64,000 bases of DNA from an uncultured Christensenellaceae bacterium (GTDB lineage Bacteria > Bacillota > Clostridia > Christensenellales > UBA3700). Each line of letters opens with the position of its first letter. Positions within the stretch are counted from its first letter, which is position 1. The stretch lies in assembly GCA_944381365.1 (NCBI GenBank), contig CALWKW010000002.1, positions 128,318 through 192,317 of the forward strand, given 5' to 3'. Under the pieces are notes generated by a model, which was not told the origin of the DNA, did no database searches, and saw nothing but the letters and a program-made list of their open reading frames with translations. A program made the position numbers and the translations under genes. Below are positions 32,064 through 40,362 of this stretch, piece by piece.

Positions 32064-32894
32064 TCAGATATTCAAAGCATTTGTGAGAGCGATATACTCG
32101 TCTATCGTAAGCACTTCGCCTCTTATTCTCGTATCAAGTCCCATATCATTAAGAGCTTTTTCCACATTCTCTTTTGTCAAAGACATAGCTGACGAGAGAT
32201 TGTTGACAAGCGTCTTTCTTCTCATGGCAAATGCCGACTTTATTACCTTCTTCACTTTCTTTTTATCGACATCTTTGTATCTGCCATCTAGGTCTATTCT
32301 CACAATACAGCTGTCCACATTCGGTGCGGGCATAAACATGTATCTCGGGACTTCTCTTGTGATACTTGCTTTGCCTTCCAAGGCAATAGACAATGTTATC
32401 ACTCCGTAATCACCGCAATCGGCTTTTGAAGCAAGTCTTTGTCCTACCTCTTTTTGTATCATTACTGTAATACTCTGAGGCTTTTTTTCTCGCTCTAAAA
32501 ATCTCATTATAATAGGAGTGGTGATATAATAAGGCAAATTTGCCACTACCTTATAGTTTTTCCCTTCCAATATATCGTCAAGCTCTTTGTCGTCAGTCTT
32601 CATAATATCTTTGAAGACTACTTGAACTTTTTCTTCAAGACTTTTGAGCGTTTCTCCCAAGATAGGCACGAGATTTCTGTCAATCTCAAAAGCATAAACT
32701 TTTTTGGCTGCTTTTGCAAGCTCTCTCGTAAGAGTACCTGCTCCCGCTCCTATTTCCACTACAATATCGTCCTCTCCTACCCCTGCATCCTTTACCATTG
32801 CCTGCAAAAGATTTGTATCGGTGATAAAGTTCTGTCCGAATTGTTTGTTGAATCTGAAATTGTGGTCTTTGAGTATTTGTTTGATATCGCTCAT
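32064..32894 (-). CDS. rsmA: 16S rRNA (adenine1518/1519-N6) dimethyltransferase
   Basis: Dimethylates two adjacent adenines in helix 45 of 16S rRNA late in 30S assembly (KsgA). The FNKQFGQNF N-terminal motif, the SAM-binding EIGAGAGTLT and the catalytic NLPYYIT are present. Length (276) is normal. It is the last gene of the metG-tatD-radical SAM-rsmA operon, three bases after the preceding stop. The tatD-rsmA neighbourhood is conserved in Firmicutes. Confidence 0.97.
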   Translation of the reverse strand: MSDIKQILKDHNFRFNKQFGQNFITDTNLLQAMVKDAGVGEDDIVVEIGAGAGTLTRELAKAAKKVYAFEIDRNLVPILGETLKSLEEKVQVVFKDIMKTDDKELDDILEGKNYKVVANLPYYITTPIIMRFLEREKKPQSITVMIQKEVGQRLASKADCGDYGVITLSIALEGKASITREVPRYMFMPAPNVDSCIVRIDLDGRYKDVDKKKVKKVIKSAFAMRRKTLVNNLSSAMSLTKENVEKALNDMGLDTRIRGEVLTIDEYIALTNALNI

Positions 32895-32897
32895 TGA

Positions 32898-33494
32898 TTA
32901 CAAAAGCTCCCTGACTCTCAGTTTTGCACCTATGTTTTCAGCAATCTTTTTTGCTTTTTCTATCTCTTCTTTTCCTATACAATCCACCACGCTCAATACT
33001 ACATTACCGCCATGCTCCACGCATTTTTTTGCAAAATCGAGCATTATGTCGAATGCTCTCATGCCGTACTGAGAATGACAGATTTTGTCATACTTTTCTT
33101 TGTCGGTAGCATTAAGACTGACATTTATCGTATCGATGCACTTGGATATTCTTGCTGTGATATCCTCGCCCAAAATTTCGTTTGCCTGACCGTTTGTATT
33201 GATTCTTGTCTTGACTCCCTGTGAATGTACATACTCGCAGATTTTTTCTATTGCGTCAAATCTGTAAGTAGGCTCACCAAAACCGCAAAATACTATCTCG
33301 TGATAATCTTTGAGATTGTATTTTTCTTTGAGTATGTTTATCACTTCTTCGGCGGTAGGCTCGTCATGAATCCACAAATCGCCATAGATGGGTTTGTCAT
33401 AATAACGCACGCAAAATTCACAGCGATTGCTGCAACGGTTTGTGAGATTGATATATAGATTGTTGTCTACCTGATAGACATAAGTATTTTGCAT
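32898..33494 (-). CDS. TatD-associated radical SAM protein
   Basis: A 198-residue radical SAM protein with an unusual cluster spacing, C-x3-C-x2-C (CSNRCEFC near residues 21-28), then the SAM-binding stretch FCGFGEPTYR. Family members are found next to tatD in Firmicutes and have no proven substrate. At 198 residues it has a minimal core barrel without an auxiliary cluster domain. The 16-base spacing to tatD and 3-base spacing to rsmA make it part of the same operon, which suggests a role in RNA or ribosome quality control; this is inference. Confidence 0.9.
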   Translation of the reverse strand: MQNTYVYQVDNNLYINLTNRCSNRCEFCVRYYDKPIYGDLWIHDEPTAEEVINILKEKYNLKDYHEIVFCGFGEPTYRFDAIEKICEYVHSQGVKTRINTNGQANEILGEDITARISKCIDTINVSLNATDKEKYDKICHSQYGMRAFDIMLDFAKKCVEHGGNVVLSVVDCIGKEEIEKAKKIAENIGAKLRVRELL

Positions 33495-33510
33495 AATACT
33501 TTTCCTCTTT

Positions 33511-34284
33511 TTATCGGTTGTATTTAGAAAACAACCTCAATGTATTCTGATATGTAGCCTTTTCTATGACTGACCTGTCGACATTTTTCACTTCAGCTAT
33601 TTTGTCGACTACGAGATTGACATAATAAGGCACATTTGTCTGACCTCTGAATGGTACCGGCGTCATATAAGGGCTGTCTGTCTCAATCAAAAGTCTATCC
33701 TCGGGGATAGCCATGATTACATCGTCTTTTTTTGCGTTTTTAAAAGTTATGGCTCCGCCGAGTGCATAATAGCAATCCAGCTTGTTGAATTCTCTCAGCA
33801 TTTCTTTGCTGGATGCATAACAGTGCAACAATATTCCGTTATTGAGCTTGTCCTTGTTGGCACAAAGAATATCCAAAGCGTCTTTGTAAGCATCTCTTAT
33901 GTGAAGAACGACCGGAAGCCCTACTTCGTCCGCAAGCACCAACTGCTCTTCAAATACTTTTTTCTGCACATCTCTTGGGGACAAGTCATAATAATAATCA
34001 AGACCTATCTCTCCTATTGCAAGCACCTTTTTGTCCTTGGCATGCTCTTTATAGTATTCTCTCGATGTGTCGTCAAAGTTTTTGGCATCATGAGGATGAG
34101 TGCCAATTATGGCATATACCTCATCATACATATTGCTTAGCTCTACTGCGTCTTTTGAGCTTTGCAAATCCCAGCCCACTTCGAATACGCTCTCAAGTCC
34201 GTTTTGCTTGAGCACGGATATTATTTCCTGTTGTCTAGGTCTTAATCTTTCATCGCAAAGATGACAATGGCTGTCGATTATCAT
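33511..34284 (-). CDS. tatD: TatD-family metal-dependent DNase
   Basis: A 257-residue TIM-barrel hydrolase with the metal ligands SHCHL at the N-terminus, GEIGLDYYYD near residue 90, LHIRDA, LLHCYA and ETDSPY. TatD acts as a 3'-5' exonuclease or DNase. The start ATG overlaps the metG stop by four bases (ATGA), so translation is coupled. Confidence 0.96.
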   Translation of the reverse strand: MIIDSHCHLCDERLRPRQQEIISVLKQNGLESVFEVGWDLQSSKDAVELSNMYDEVYAIIGTHPHDAKNFDDTSREYYKEHAKDKKVLAIGEIGLDYYYDLSPRDVQKKVFEEQLVLADEVGLPVVLHIRDAYKDALDILCANKDKLNNGILLHCYASSKEMLREFNKLDCYYALGGAITFKNAKKDDVIMAIPEDRLLIETDSPYMTPVPFRGQTNVPYYVNLVVDKIAEVKNVDRSVIEKATYQNTLRLFSKYNR

Positions 34285-36251
34285 CTTACTTCACTGCCTG
34301 CCGTCATATCCTTTTCAGGACTGATGATGGCAAGATTGCCTTGTTCATCGCTTGCACAAAGCACCATACCCTGTGACTCGATACCTCTGAGTTTGACAGG
34401 CTTGAGGTTTGTCACCACGATTACTTGTTTGCCTACCATTTCTTCAGGAGTATAGTATTTTGCTATACCGCTGACGATAGTGCGGGGTTGTCCTTCGCCC
34501 AAATCTATTTTGCTGCAAAGAAGTTTGTCTGCCTTCTCCACTTTCTGACATTCTACTACCTTGCCGACTTTGAGCTGAATCTTGGCAAAGTCATCTATTG
34601 TAATTTCGCTGATATCCACAGTATTTTCTTTCTCCTCTTTTTTCTGATTTTCTTTTTGAGCCGCTTTCTTTTGCTCTTCGAGAATATCGTCCATTACTTT
34701 CAATTCTTTTTGAATATCTATTCTCTCAAAAAGCTGCTCGCCCTTGTCTACCTTGTGTCCTTCGATTGCAGCACCAAACTTTTCGATAGACTCGAAGTTT
34801 TTCAAATTTTCCTCTTCGATACCGAGCTTTTTGAAAATCTTTGCAGGTGTCTTTGTGAGGAAAGGCTGAAGAATAACTGCCGACATTCTTATCACTTCAC
34901 AAAGATTGTATATTACGGTCTTGAGTCTTGCCTTGCCGTCTTCGGATTTTGCAAGTATCCAAGGAGTGCATTCGTCAATATATTTGTTGGCTCTTTGTAT
35001 TAATTTGAAGATATTGTCAAGAGCATCGGGAACATACATCTTATCCATGCAAGCCGTGACTTGATTGTACATTGCGTTTGCCATAGCTATAAGCTCGTCA
35101 TCCACAGCTTCTTTTTTGTCGGGTGCGGGTATTACTCCGTCAAAGTACTGCATTACCATTGCCGTAACTCTCGATACGAGATTTCCGAGGTCGTTTGCAA
35201 GGTCGCTGTTTCTGAGTTTTAAGAAAATTTCGTTTGTGAAATTTCCGTCCTGACCGAAAGGTACTTCTCTCAACATATAATATCTCAAAGCATCCACTCC
35301 GTATCTCTCACAGAGAATGAAGGGGTCTACTATATTGCCTTTGGACTTGGACATCTTGTCATTGTTGAACATAAGCCAGCCGTGTCCGTAAACTTTTTTG
35401 GGCAAAGGCAAGTCGAGTGCCATGAGAATAGCAGGCCAGATTATGGAGTGGAATCTTATGATTTCCTTGCCCATCATGTGGATATCGGCAGGCCAATATT
35501 TCTTGAACTTGCTGTCGTCCTCGCTGCCATACCCCAAAGCCGTGATATAGTTTGTAAGAGCATCGATCCATACATAGATTACATGCTTGGGATCAAAAGG
35601 AACTTTGATACCCCAATCGAATGAAGTACGGGATACGCACAAATCCTGAAGTCCGGGCTTTATAAAGTTGTTGAGCATCTCGTTTTGTCTTGTGACAGGC
35701 TGTAAAAATTCTTTGTTGTCTTCGATAAGCTTTTGGATTTTGTCCTGATACTTGCTGAGTTTGAAGAAATAACTCTCTTCTTTCATAAGCTCGACAGGTC
35801 TTCCGCAATCGGGACACTTGCCGTCTACAAGCTGAGTCTTTGTCCAGAAAGCTTCACAGGGAGTGCAATACCAACCTTCGTATTGGCTCTTGTAGATATC
35901 TCCGTTTTCATAAAGTTTTGTAAAAATCTTCTGAACAGCCTGCATGTGCTCTTCATCGGTAGTACGGATAAACTTGTCGTATGAGATATCGAGAAGACTC
36001 CAAAGCTTTTTGAGCTCGTCCACGACAGAATCTATATATTGTTTTACGGGAACATTGTGAGCCTGAGCGACTTTCTGAATTTTTTGTCCATGCTCATCTG
36101 TACCTGTAAGATAGAATACATCATATCCCTGCATTCTCTTATATCTTGCCAAAGCATCGCAGATAATAGTAGTATAGCAGGTGCCTATATGCCATTTTCC
36201 GCTGGGATAATAAATTGGTGTAGTGATATAAAATTTTTCTTTATTTTTCAT
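34281..36251 (-). CDS. metG: Methionine-tRNA ligase
   Basis: A 656-residue class I synthetase. The HIGH-like motif is HIGT near residue 20, a zinc knuckle CTPC...CPDC lies near 127-150, and the KMSKS loop (NDKMSKSKGN) near 305. The anticodon-binding helical domain is followed by a Lys/Glu-rich linker (about 525-550) and a C-terminal EMAP-II-like tRNA-binding domain (DFAKIQLKVGKVV). A TATAAT about 40 bases upstream is the likely -10. The chosen ATG has GGAGG five bases away. First gene of a four-gene operon. Confidence 0.97.
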   Translation of the reverse strand: MKNKEKFYITTPIYYPSGKWHIGTCYTTIICDALARYKRMQGYDVFYLTGTDEHGQKIQKVAQAHNVPVKQYIDSVVDELKKLWSLLDISYDKFIRTTDEEHMQAVQKIFTKLYENGDIYKSQYEGWYCTPCEAFWTKTQLVDGKCPDCGRPVELMKEESYFFKLSKYQDKIQKLIEDNKEFLQPVTRQNEMLNNFIKPGLQDLCVSRTSFDWGIKVPFDPKHVIYVWIDALTNYITALGYGSEDDSKFKKYWPADIHMMGKEIIRFHSIIWPAILMALDLPLPKKVYGHGWLMFNNDKMSKSKGNIVDPFILCERYGVDALRYYMLREVPFGQDGNFTNEIFLKLRNSDLANDLGNLVSRVTAMVMQYFDGVIPAPDKKEAVDDELIAMANAMYNQVTACMDKMYVPDALDNIFKLIQRANKYIDECTPWILAKSEDGKARLKTVIYNLCEVIRMSAVILQPFLTKTPAKIFKKLGIEEENLKNFESIEKFGAAIEGHKVDKGEQLFERIDIQKELKVMDDILEEQKKAAQKENQKKEEKENTVDISEITIDDFAKIQLKVGKVVECQKVEKADKLLCSKIDLGEGQPRTIVSGIAKYYTPEEMVGKQVIVVTNLKPVKLRGIESQGMVLCASDEQGNLAIISPEKDMTAGSEVR

Positions 36252-36395
36252 ATTGACCTCCGACAATCGGATAAATTTTCTATCATATTATACTCCCTTT
36301 TATATAAAAAGTAAAATACTTTTTGCCACTATATAAAATCGTGCGTATAGATATTATTTTATAATTATTAACTAATAAAATTAATACATTAAAGT

Positions 36396-36434
36396 AATTT
36401 ATACAATTTACCCAAGACTTAAATTGTATAAATT
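36396..36434. repeat. 39-bp perfect hairpin repeat, copy B
   Basis: Arms AATTTATACAATTTA (36396-36410) and its exact complement (36420-36434) around CCCAAGACT. Compared with copies A and C, bases 1, 2 and 4 of the arm differ, and each change is matched by the complementary change in the other arm. Confidence 0.85.
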
Positions 36435-36471
36435 AAGAGGCTTTACGCACGCACATACACATAGAAAATAG

Positions 36472-36510
36472 AAAAGACAGCCCGCTATCGCAAGCTGTCT
36501 TTTGTTTTTT
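36472..36510. terminator. Terminator-like hairpin downstream of cdd repeats
   Basis: AAAAGACAGC (36472-36481) pairs with GCTGTCTTTT (36494-36503), T-rich on the plus side (TTTTGTTTTTT) and partly so on the minus side. Confidence 0.75.
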
Positions 36511-36529
36511 ATTTATCGATTATATTTTT

Positions 36530-36690
36530 GCAATCTCTATTTGCATCGATTTCGTAAAAATTTAATTTCACACTTAGTGCAAGCACAAAGATTTGTATAA
36601 ATTTTGCCTTTATAGACCGAACACGATGGGAGCATACCTGCCGTATGTGATTGAATTAATCTGCTAGCTACAAAATCGCAGACATGTGCC
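36530..36690. repeat. Dispersed intergenic repeat, copy B1
   Basis: Contains GATTTCGTAAAAATTTA, TTTCACACTT, AGACCGAACACGATGGGAGC and GCCGTATGTGA in the same order as copy B2, about 200 bases further on. The ends are less well conserved than in the other copies. Boundaries are approximate. Confidence 0.7.
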
Positions 36691-36724
36691 TTATGTCAAG
36701 GAATGTTATTAATAAATTACTTAC

Positions 36725-36911
36725 CCGAAGCCGTTGGAGATTGGTGCAGAGGTGGGATTTCGTAAAAATTTATTTCACACTTCGTGCAAGCTCGGAGATT
36801 AGTATAGATTTTGTCTTTTCCAGACCGAACACGATGGGAGCATACTTGCCGTATGTGACCGAGTGTGAGTGTCGCAGATAAAGACAAAAGATGTGCTGAT
36901 ATACGTGCTTG
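36725..36911. repeat. Dispersed intergenic repeat, copy B2
   Basis: A second copy of the same unit, starting TTGGAGATTGGTGCAGAGG and ending ATGTGCTGATATAC, then GTGCTTGCC against the cdd stop codon. The shared core spans 36756-36865. Confidence 0.75.
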
Positions 36912-36912
36912 C

Positions 36913-37299
36913 CTATTTAAAGTCGAAAGAATCAGGATACAAATCCTTAATATTAGTTTCTACCACATCGCCTTTTGAATTGCTGACATAGATTATCAAA
37001 TCATTGCAAAACTCTTTGATAAATTGTCTTACGATACCGCAAGGATAAGGCATTGACTCTCCCGAGCCTACGATTGCCATTGCCAAAAAACCTTTTTCGC
37101 TTCCTGCGATTGCTGTACCCATAGCTACTTGTTCGGCACAAATCGTGGCACCATAACTCACATTTTCTATATTACAGCCCACATAAATTTTTCCGCTTTC
37201 GCCCATTACGGCACAGCCTATTTTATAGCCCGAATAAGGGGCATGAGCATTGTTCATTACCAATAATGCGTTTTCAAGCAATCTTTGTTTTTGCATCAT
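36913..37299 (-). CDS. cdd: Cytidine deaminase homologue with one zinc ligand missing
   Basis: A 128-residue protein of the small tetrameric CDA family. APYSGYKIGCAV and the first zinc motif with the catalytic Glu (TICAEQVA) are normal. The second motif, usually PCGxCRQ, reads PCGIVRQ: the third zinc Cys is Val (codon GTA). CDA normally holds zinc with three Cys, so activity is doubtful unless another residue substitutes. The C-terminus is short. Its stop codon lies against a dispersed repeat. A promoter sits in the 3' end of the upstream WG gene. Confidence 0.88.
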   Translation of the reverse strand: MMQKQRLLENALLVMNNAHAPYSGYKIGCAVMGESGKIYVGCNIENVSYGATICAEQVAMGTAIAGSEKGFLAMAIVGSGESMPYPCGIVRQFIKEFCNDLIIYVSNSKGDVVETNIKDLYPDSFDFK

Positions 37300-37342
37300 A
37301 ACTCATTTCTCCATATCAATATATTTTTATTGAAAATTCAAT

Positions 37343-37372
37343 ATTATATCCTTTATCTCCAAAAGACTTCAA
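37343..37372 (-). promoter_or_regulatory. Candidate cdd promoter
   Basis: TTGAAG (37367-37372), an 18-bp spacer and TATAAT (37343-37348) on the minus strand, overlapping the end of the WG-repeat gene. Confidence 0.45.
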
Positions 37373-38270
37373 GTGTCTCTCTGTTGAGAACTCCCCATCT
37401 GTCGTCTTGTCTTACCACTGCTTTTCCATCGCAAAAAGGTGTGGCTATGTCATATATAAAATCCACGACTTTGTTTCCGTCAATATCTATATATCCGCTT
37501 TTTTCTCCTACCGTGACAGACGCAAGGCCCTCGCTGAAAGATGTGGCACAATCGTATTGATAATCGATGACGAGATTGTTTTCTCTGTCGATATATCCGA
37601 GCTTGCCTTCTTTCTCTACACAGCCTCTTTCTTCATAAAAGCCAAAAGCTTCTTCGTATGTGGGAGGAATTACCACATTGCCTTTCCAATCCTTATATCC
37701 CCACTTGCCTTTGCGACAAAACTTGACAAGACTCTTTTCTGTCAAAGGCGGTCTTTCAATCTTTTCGTGAGGGGGACGCTCTCTTTTGCCATTCAAAATT
37801 TCGTTTATCGTCATGCCCTCATATATCTTTGACAAATAGGCATTGAGAGAAGAATTCTCTCCTTGTTTGTTGTTTTTGTTTTGATTATTGGGCTGATTGT
37901 TCTGACGATTTTTGTTTTGATTCTGATTGTTTTGCTGAGCGTTTTGTTTTGTCTGATTATTAGATGTATCGGGTGCAAAAGCAATATCGTATTTTGCAAG
38001 AGCTTTGGATATCTCTATACAATTCTTTTTGCCTATGTTTTGTATTCGATACATTTGCTGCATAGTGCGACAAGCAAGGTCGGCAAGTTTTGCCACCCTG
38101 CCCGCCTTGAGTGCATTATAAGTATGTTCGCTCAATCCGAGATCTTCTATCGGTCTCAACAAATCTTCAGGCTTGGCTTTGCTCGAAGCAAGCAACTTTG
38201 CTACATTTTCTGCCTGTTCCTGATTACGCTTTTTATTTTTGTTTCTGTAAAAAAATTTTCCTTTTGACAT
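37353..38270 (-). CDS. Protein with RNA-polymerase alpha-CTD-like domain and WG repeats
   Basis: Residues ~38-95 (EDLGLSEHTYNALKAGRVAKL, quoted in part: LGLSEHTYNALKAG, then IQNIGKKNCIEI) align closely with the helix-hairpin-helix C-terminal domain of RpoA, including the NxGKK turn. The Arg that is key for DNA contact in RpoA (Arg265) is His. A 60-residue Asn/Gln-rich linker follows (about 97-150). The C-terminal ~130 residues carry three to four WG-type beta repeats (GKWGYKDWKGNVVIPPTY, GKLGYIDRENNLVIDYQY, KSGYIDIDGNKVVDFIYD). An MSKGKFFYRNKNKK basic start follows GGGG. The combination suggests a DNA- or RNAP-associated scaffold. The function is unknown. Confidence 0.8.
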   Translation of the reverse strand: MSKGKFFYRNKNKKRNQEQAENVAKLLASSKAKPEDLLRPIEDLGLSEHTYNALKAGRVAKLADLACRTMQQMYRIQNIGKKNCIEISKALAKYDIAFAPDTSNNQTKQNAQQNNQNQNKNRQNNQPNNQNKNNKQGENSSLNAYLSKIYEGMTINEILNGKRERPPHEKIERPPLTEKSLVKFCRKGKWGYKDWKGNVVIPPTYEEAFGFYEERGCVEKEGKLGYIDRENNLVIDYQYDCATSFSEGLASVTVGEKSGYIDIDGNKVVDFIYDIATPFCDGKAVVRQDDRWGVLNRETLEVFWR

Positions 38271-38384
38271 TAATTGCCCCGAATTTGTATTATTACATTG
38301 ATATTTTAGCATATTTTTATCTTTTTTACAATCCTTAACAGGATATTTATACTTAATTTATTTTTAATGTTTTTAATTTTATGC

Positions 38385-38413
38385 TTTAAATTTTGAATTT
38401 TGTATGTTATAAT
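38385..38413 (+). promoter_or_regulatory. Promoter predicting a leaderless mRNA
   Basis: TTTAAA (38385-38390), a 17-bp spacer and an extended TGTTATAAT -10 ending at 38413. The start codon's A lies seven bases past the -10, where transcription should begin, and no RBS is present. Confidence 0.6.
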
Positions 38414-38419
38414 GCAAAT

Positions 38420-40156
38420 ATGAACAAAAAATTTCTACTTATTTCGATATTATTATGCTGCGTTCTTGCGGCAGGTTGTCTGTCGGTTTTTGTCGGCGAC
38501 AACTATGCTTTTGCCGAAAACAGCAATATTATGATAGATATCACAAAAGACAGCTCATTTTCTGCCTACGGCGATGCTTTTGCTCTTGTCACAGAACAAA
38601 AAATCTATGTCGCAAAAGACAGCACAATTCATTCTTTTACCGAAGAGGCACCTTTTACGGTATTGGATATGGCAATGAATTCTAAATACATTGTTTTGCT
38701 TGTGACAAACAGCGATGGCAAGGCATTGTATGTCTATGAATACAATTCTGAAGGTATAAAGAAAACTCCTGTCAACAACTCGAGTATTTATCCCGAAGAA
38801 ATCATCGCCCTTTACAACAACAACGAAGATACCCTCTATGCTATGGACTCCAACAAAGTCTATATATTAGAAATAAATTCAAGCAGCGAATTGTGGGCTA
38901 CTTTTATATCAAAAAATCCTATATACGAGACCGTAGAAGACTTTTCTCTTTTGAATTCTGATGTTTTGTATTTTTTGCATGACGGCGACCTTTATTCCAC
39001 CACATCCAAAAACATAAACGAACCTGACTTTTCAAGCTATTTAAAACTTGAAGGCAATTTTACAGATCTTGTAGTATCCAATGGCTCGCTCTTATTGCTC
39101 GACAATCAGAAAATATACAAATACGATGACGTGACCAATTCTCTTACCGAGCTTTTGACCTCAGGCATAGACGAGACAAGCTCTGTCGCTACGACATATA
39201 TCTCTGCGTCAAATACTCACTATGTGTATATCAAATCGGATTTACCATCTCTTAACATGTATGTCTATGACGGCAAGACGCTTGACTATTACAATACTTT
39301 TGACAGAACAATTTATTCGCATCCCACAGAATACAACTTGTTGACAATGCAAAAAATCAACAGCGAAACTATCGTATATTCTTCTCCCCGTCACTTGCAA
39401 AAGCTTGCTACTCTGTCAAGCGGCGACTATATTATGCTTTTAAACGAAGTGGGAGATTTTTATTATATCTATTTCCAAAAAGAGGGGAAAGATGTATCCT
39501 TGGGATATATAAAGAAAGACAGTGATATTACTCTTTGCCCTGCCAAGACAGATTGCGAAATAGGTATGTATGCTCAAGCTCTTCACCCCGATATCGCAAT
39601 CTATAAATATCCTTTTGTAGGCAACGGACTGAATGTTACGGGAAGCGAAGCTATCGCTTATGTTTCTATCTACGACCAGCTTGTGGTAATAGGCAATGTC
39701 GGTCAGAACGGCTCCGACACTTGGGGCTGGTACAAAGTGGGCTATCTCACTTCAGACAATAAGATTATATACGGATATATTCAGGAAAAAAATGTTTCAC
39801 CTTATACCGTGCTTACTCCCCCCGCAATATCCAAGACAGTCAAGCTTTCTTCAAAAAAACTCGGTGAATACATAAAGGTATATGCTCTCCCTCAGGAAGA
39901 TGCAAAACTCGTGGCTGAATTGAAAGAAGGCACTTCTATTGACCTCAACGAAAAGTATGACAAAAACAGCGAATGGACTGCTGTAATTTACAACGATATG
40001 ATAGCCTATGTAAAGACAGAAAATATCCAGCCGGGAGGACTTACATCGTGGCAGCTCGCACTTGCTATCACTATCCCGATAGTAGTCGTAGCGATAGTAG
40101 TGACGATAATAATTCTGGTAGTAGTAAAAAAGCGTAAATATTTGAGTAGAATGTGA
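38420..40156 (+). CDS. Secreted, C-terminally membrane-anchored protein with SH3-like domain
   Basis: A 578-residue protein with an N-terminal signal sequence (MNKKFLLISILLCCVLAAG; lipobox-like AAGC, or cleavage after YAFA). The main body (about 50-340) is rich in beta strands with repeated blade-like motifs (YVYIKSDLPSLNMYVYDGKT), suggesting a propeller. Two SH3-like modules follow (about 330-460 and 465-545; DTWGWYKVGYLTSDNKIIYGYI). One hydrophobic helix and a Lys/Arg tail (IVVVAIVVTIIILVVVKKRK) form a C-terminal anchor. It is probably a wall-facing surface protein. No catalytic motif is seen. The gene is divergent from the WG-repeat gene. Confidence 0.8.
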   Translation: MNKKFLLISILLCCVLAAGCLSVFVGDNYAFAENSNIMIDITKDSSFSAYGDAFALVTEQKIYVAKDSTIHSFTEEAPFTVLDMAMNSKYIVLLVTNSDGKALYVYEYNSEGIKKTPVNNSSIYPEEIIALYNNNEDTLYAMDSNKVYILEINSSSELWATFISKNPIYETVEDFSLLNSDVLYFLHDGDLYSTTSKNINEPDFSSYLKLEGNFTDLVVSNGSLLLLDNQKIYKYDDVTNSLTELLTSGIDETSSVATTYISASNTHYVYIKSDLPSLNMYVYDGKTLDYYNTFDRTIYSHPTEYNLLTMQKINSETIVYSSPRHLQKLATLSSGDYIMLLNEVGDFYYIYFQKEGKDVSLGYIKKDSDITLCPAKTDCEIGMYAQALHPDIAIYKYPFVGNGLNVTGSEAIAYVSIYDQLVVIGNVGQNGSDTWGWYKVGYLTSDNKIIYGYIQEKNVSPYTVLTPPAISKTVKLSSKKLGEYIKVYALPQEDAKLVAELKEGTSIDLNEKYDKNSEWTAVIYNDMIAYVKTENIQPGGLTSWQLALAITIPIVVVAIVVTIIILVVVKKRKYLSRM

Positions 40157-40160
40157 TATA

Positions 40161-40190
40161 AAAGGCCGCCCGACAAAGGCGGTCTTTTTT
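40161..40190 (+). terminator. Terminator after the surface protein gene
   Basis: AAGGCCGCC pairs with GGCGGTCTT (one G-U) around a 7-nt loop and is followed by six T. Confidence 0.85.
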
Positions 40191-40280
40191 ATTATCAAAA
40201 ATATCGATAGGGATTTTTTTGATAATTTTAAAGTTTTTGACTTTCTTTAATGTTTATTTCAACATAAAAAATATATTAAG

Positions 40281-40309
40281 TTGACATTTTAATATAAAAT
40301 TATTATAAT
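40281..40309 (+). promoter_or_regulatory. leuCDB promoter
   Basis: TTGACA (40281-40286), a 17-bp spacer and TATAAT (40304-40309), a full consensus match. The leader is only ~47 nt, with no room for a T-box or leader-peptide attenuator. Confidence 0.85.
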
Positions 40310-40362
40310 TATATTTAAGTTTTTATATTGTATTCTATGTTTATAAAAGGAGGTTTAGCCTT

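Larger units (their letters stand above)
36252..36912. other. Repeat-rich intergenic region between metG and cdd
   Basis: About 660 bases without a gene. In order it holds the metG promoter region, a hairpin repeat (36396-36434), an alternating purine-pyrimidine run (36444-36463), a terminator (36472-36510) and two tandem copies of a dispersed repeat that reaches the cdd stop codon. A 65-codon frame over the second copy is a by-product of the repeat. Confidence 0.7.

Noticed and set aside
36684..36881. Small plus-strand protein in the repeat region
   Set aside because: The frame is made of dispersed-repeat sequence and has no RBS or matching protein pattern.
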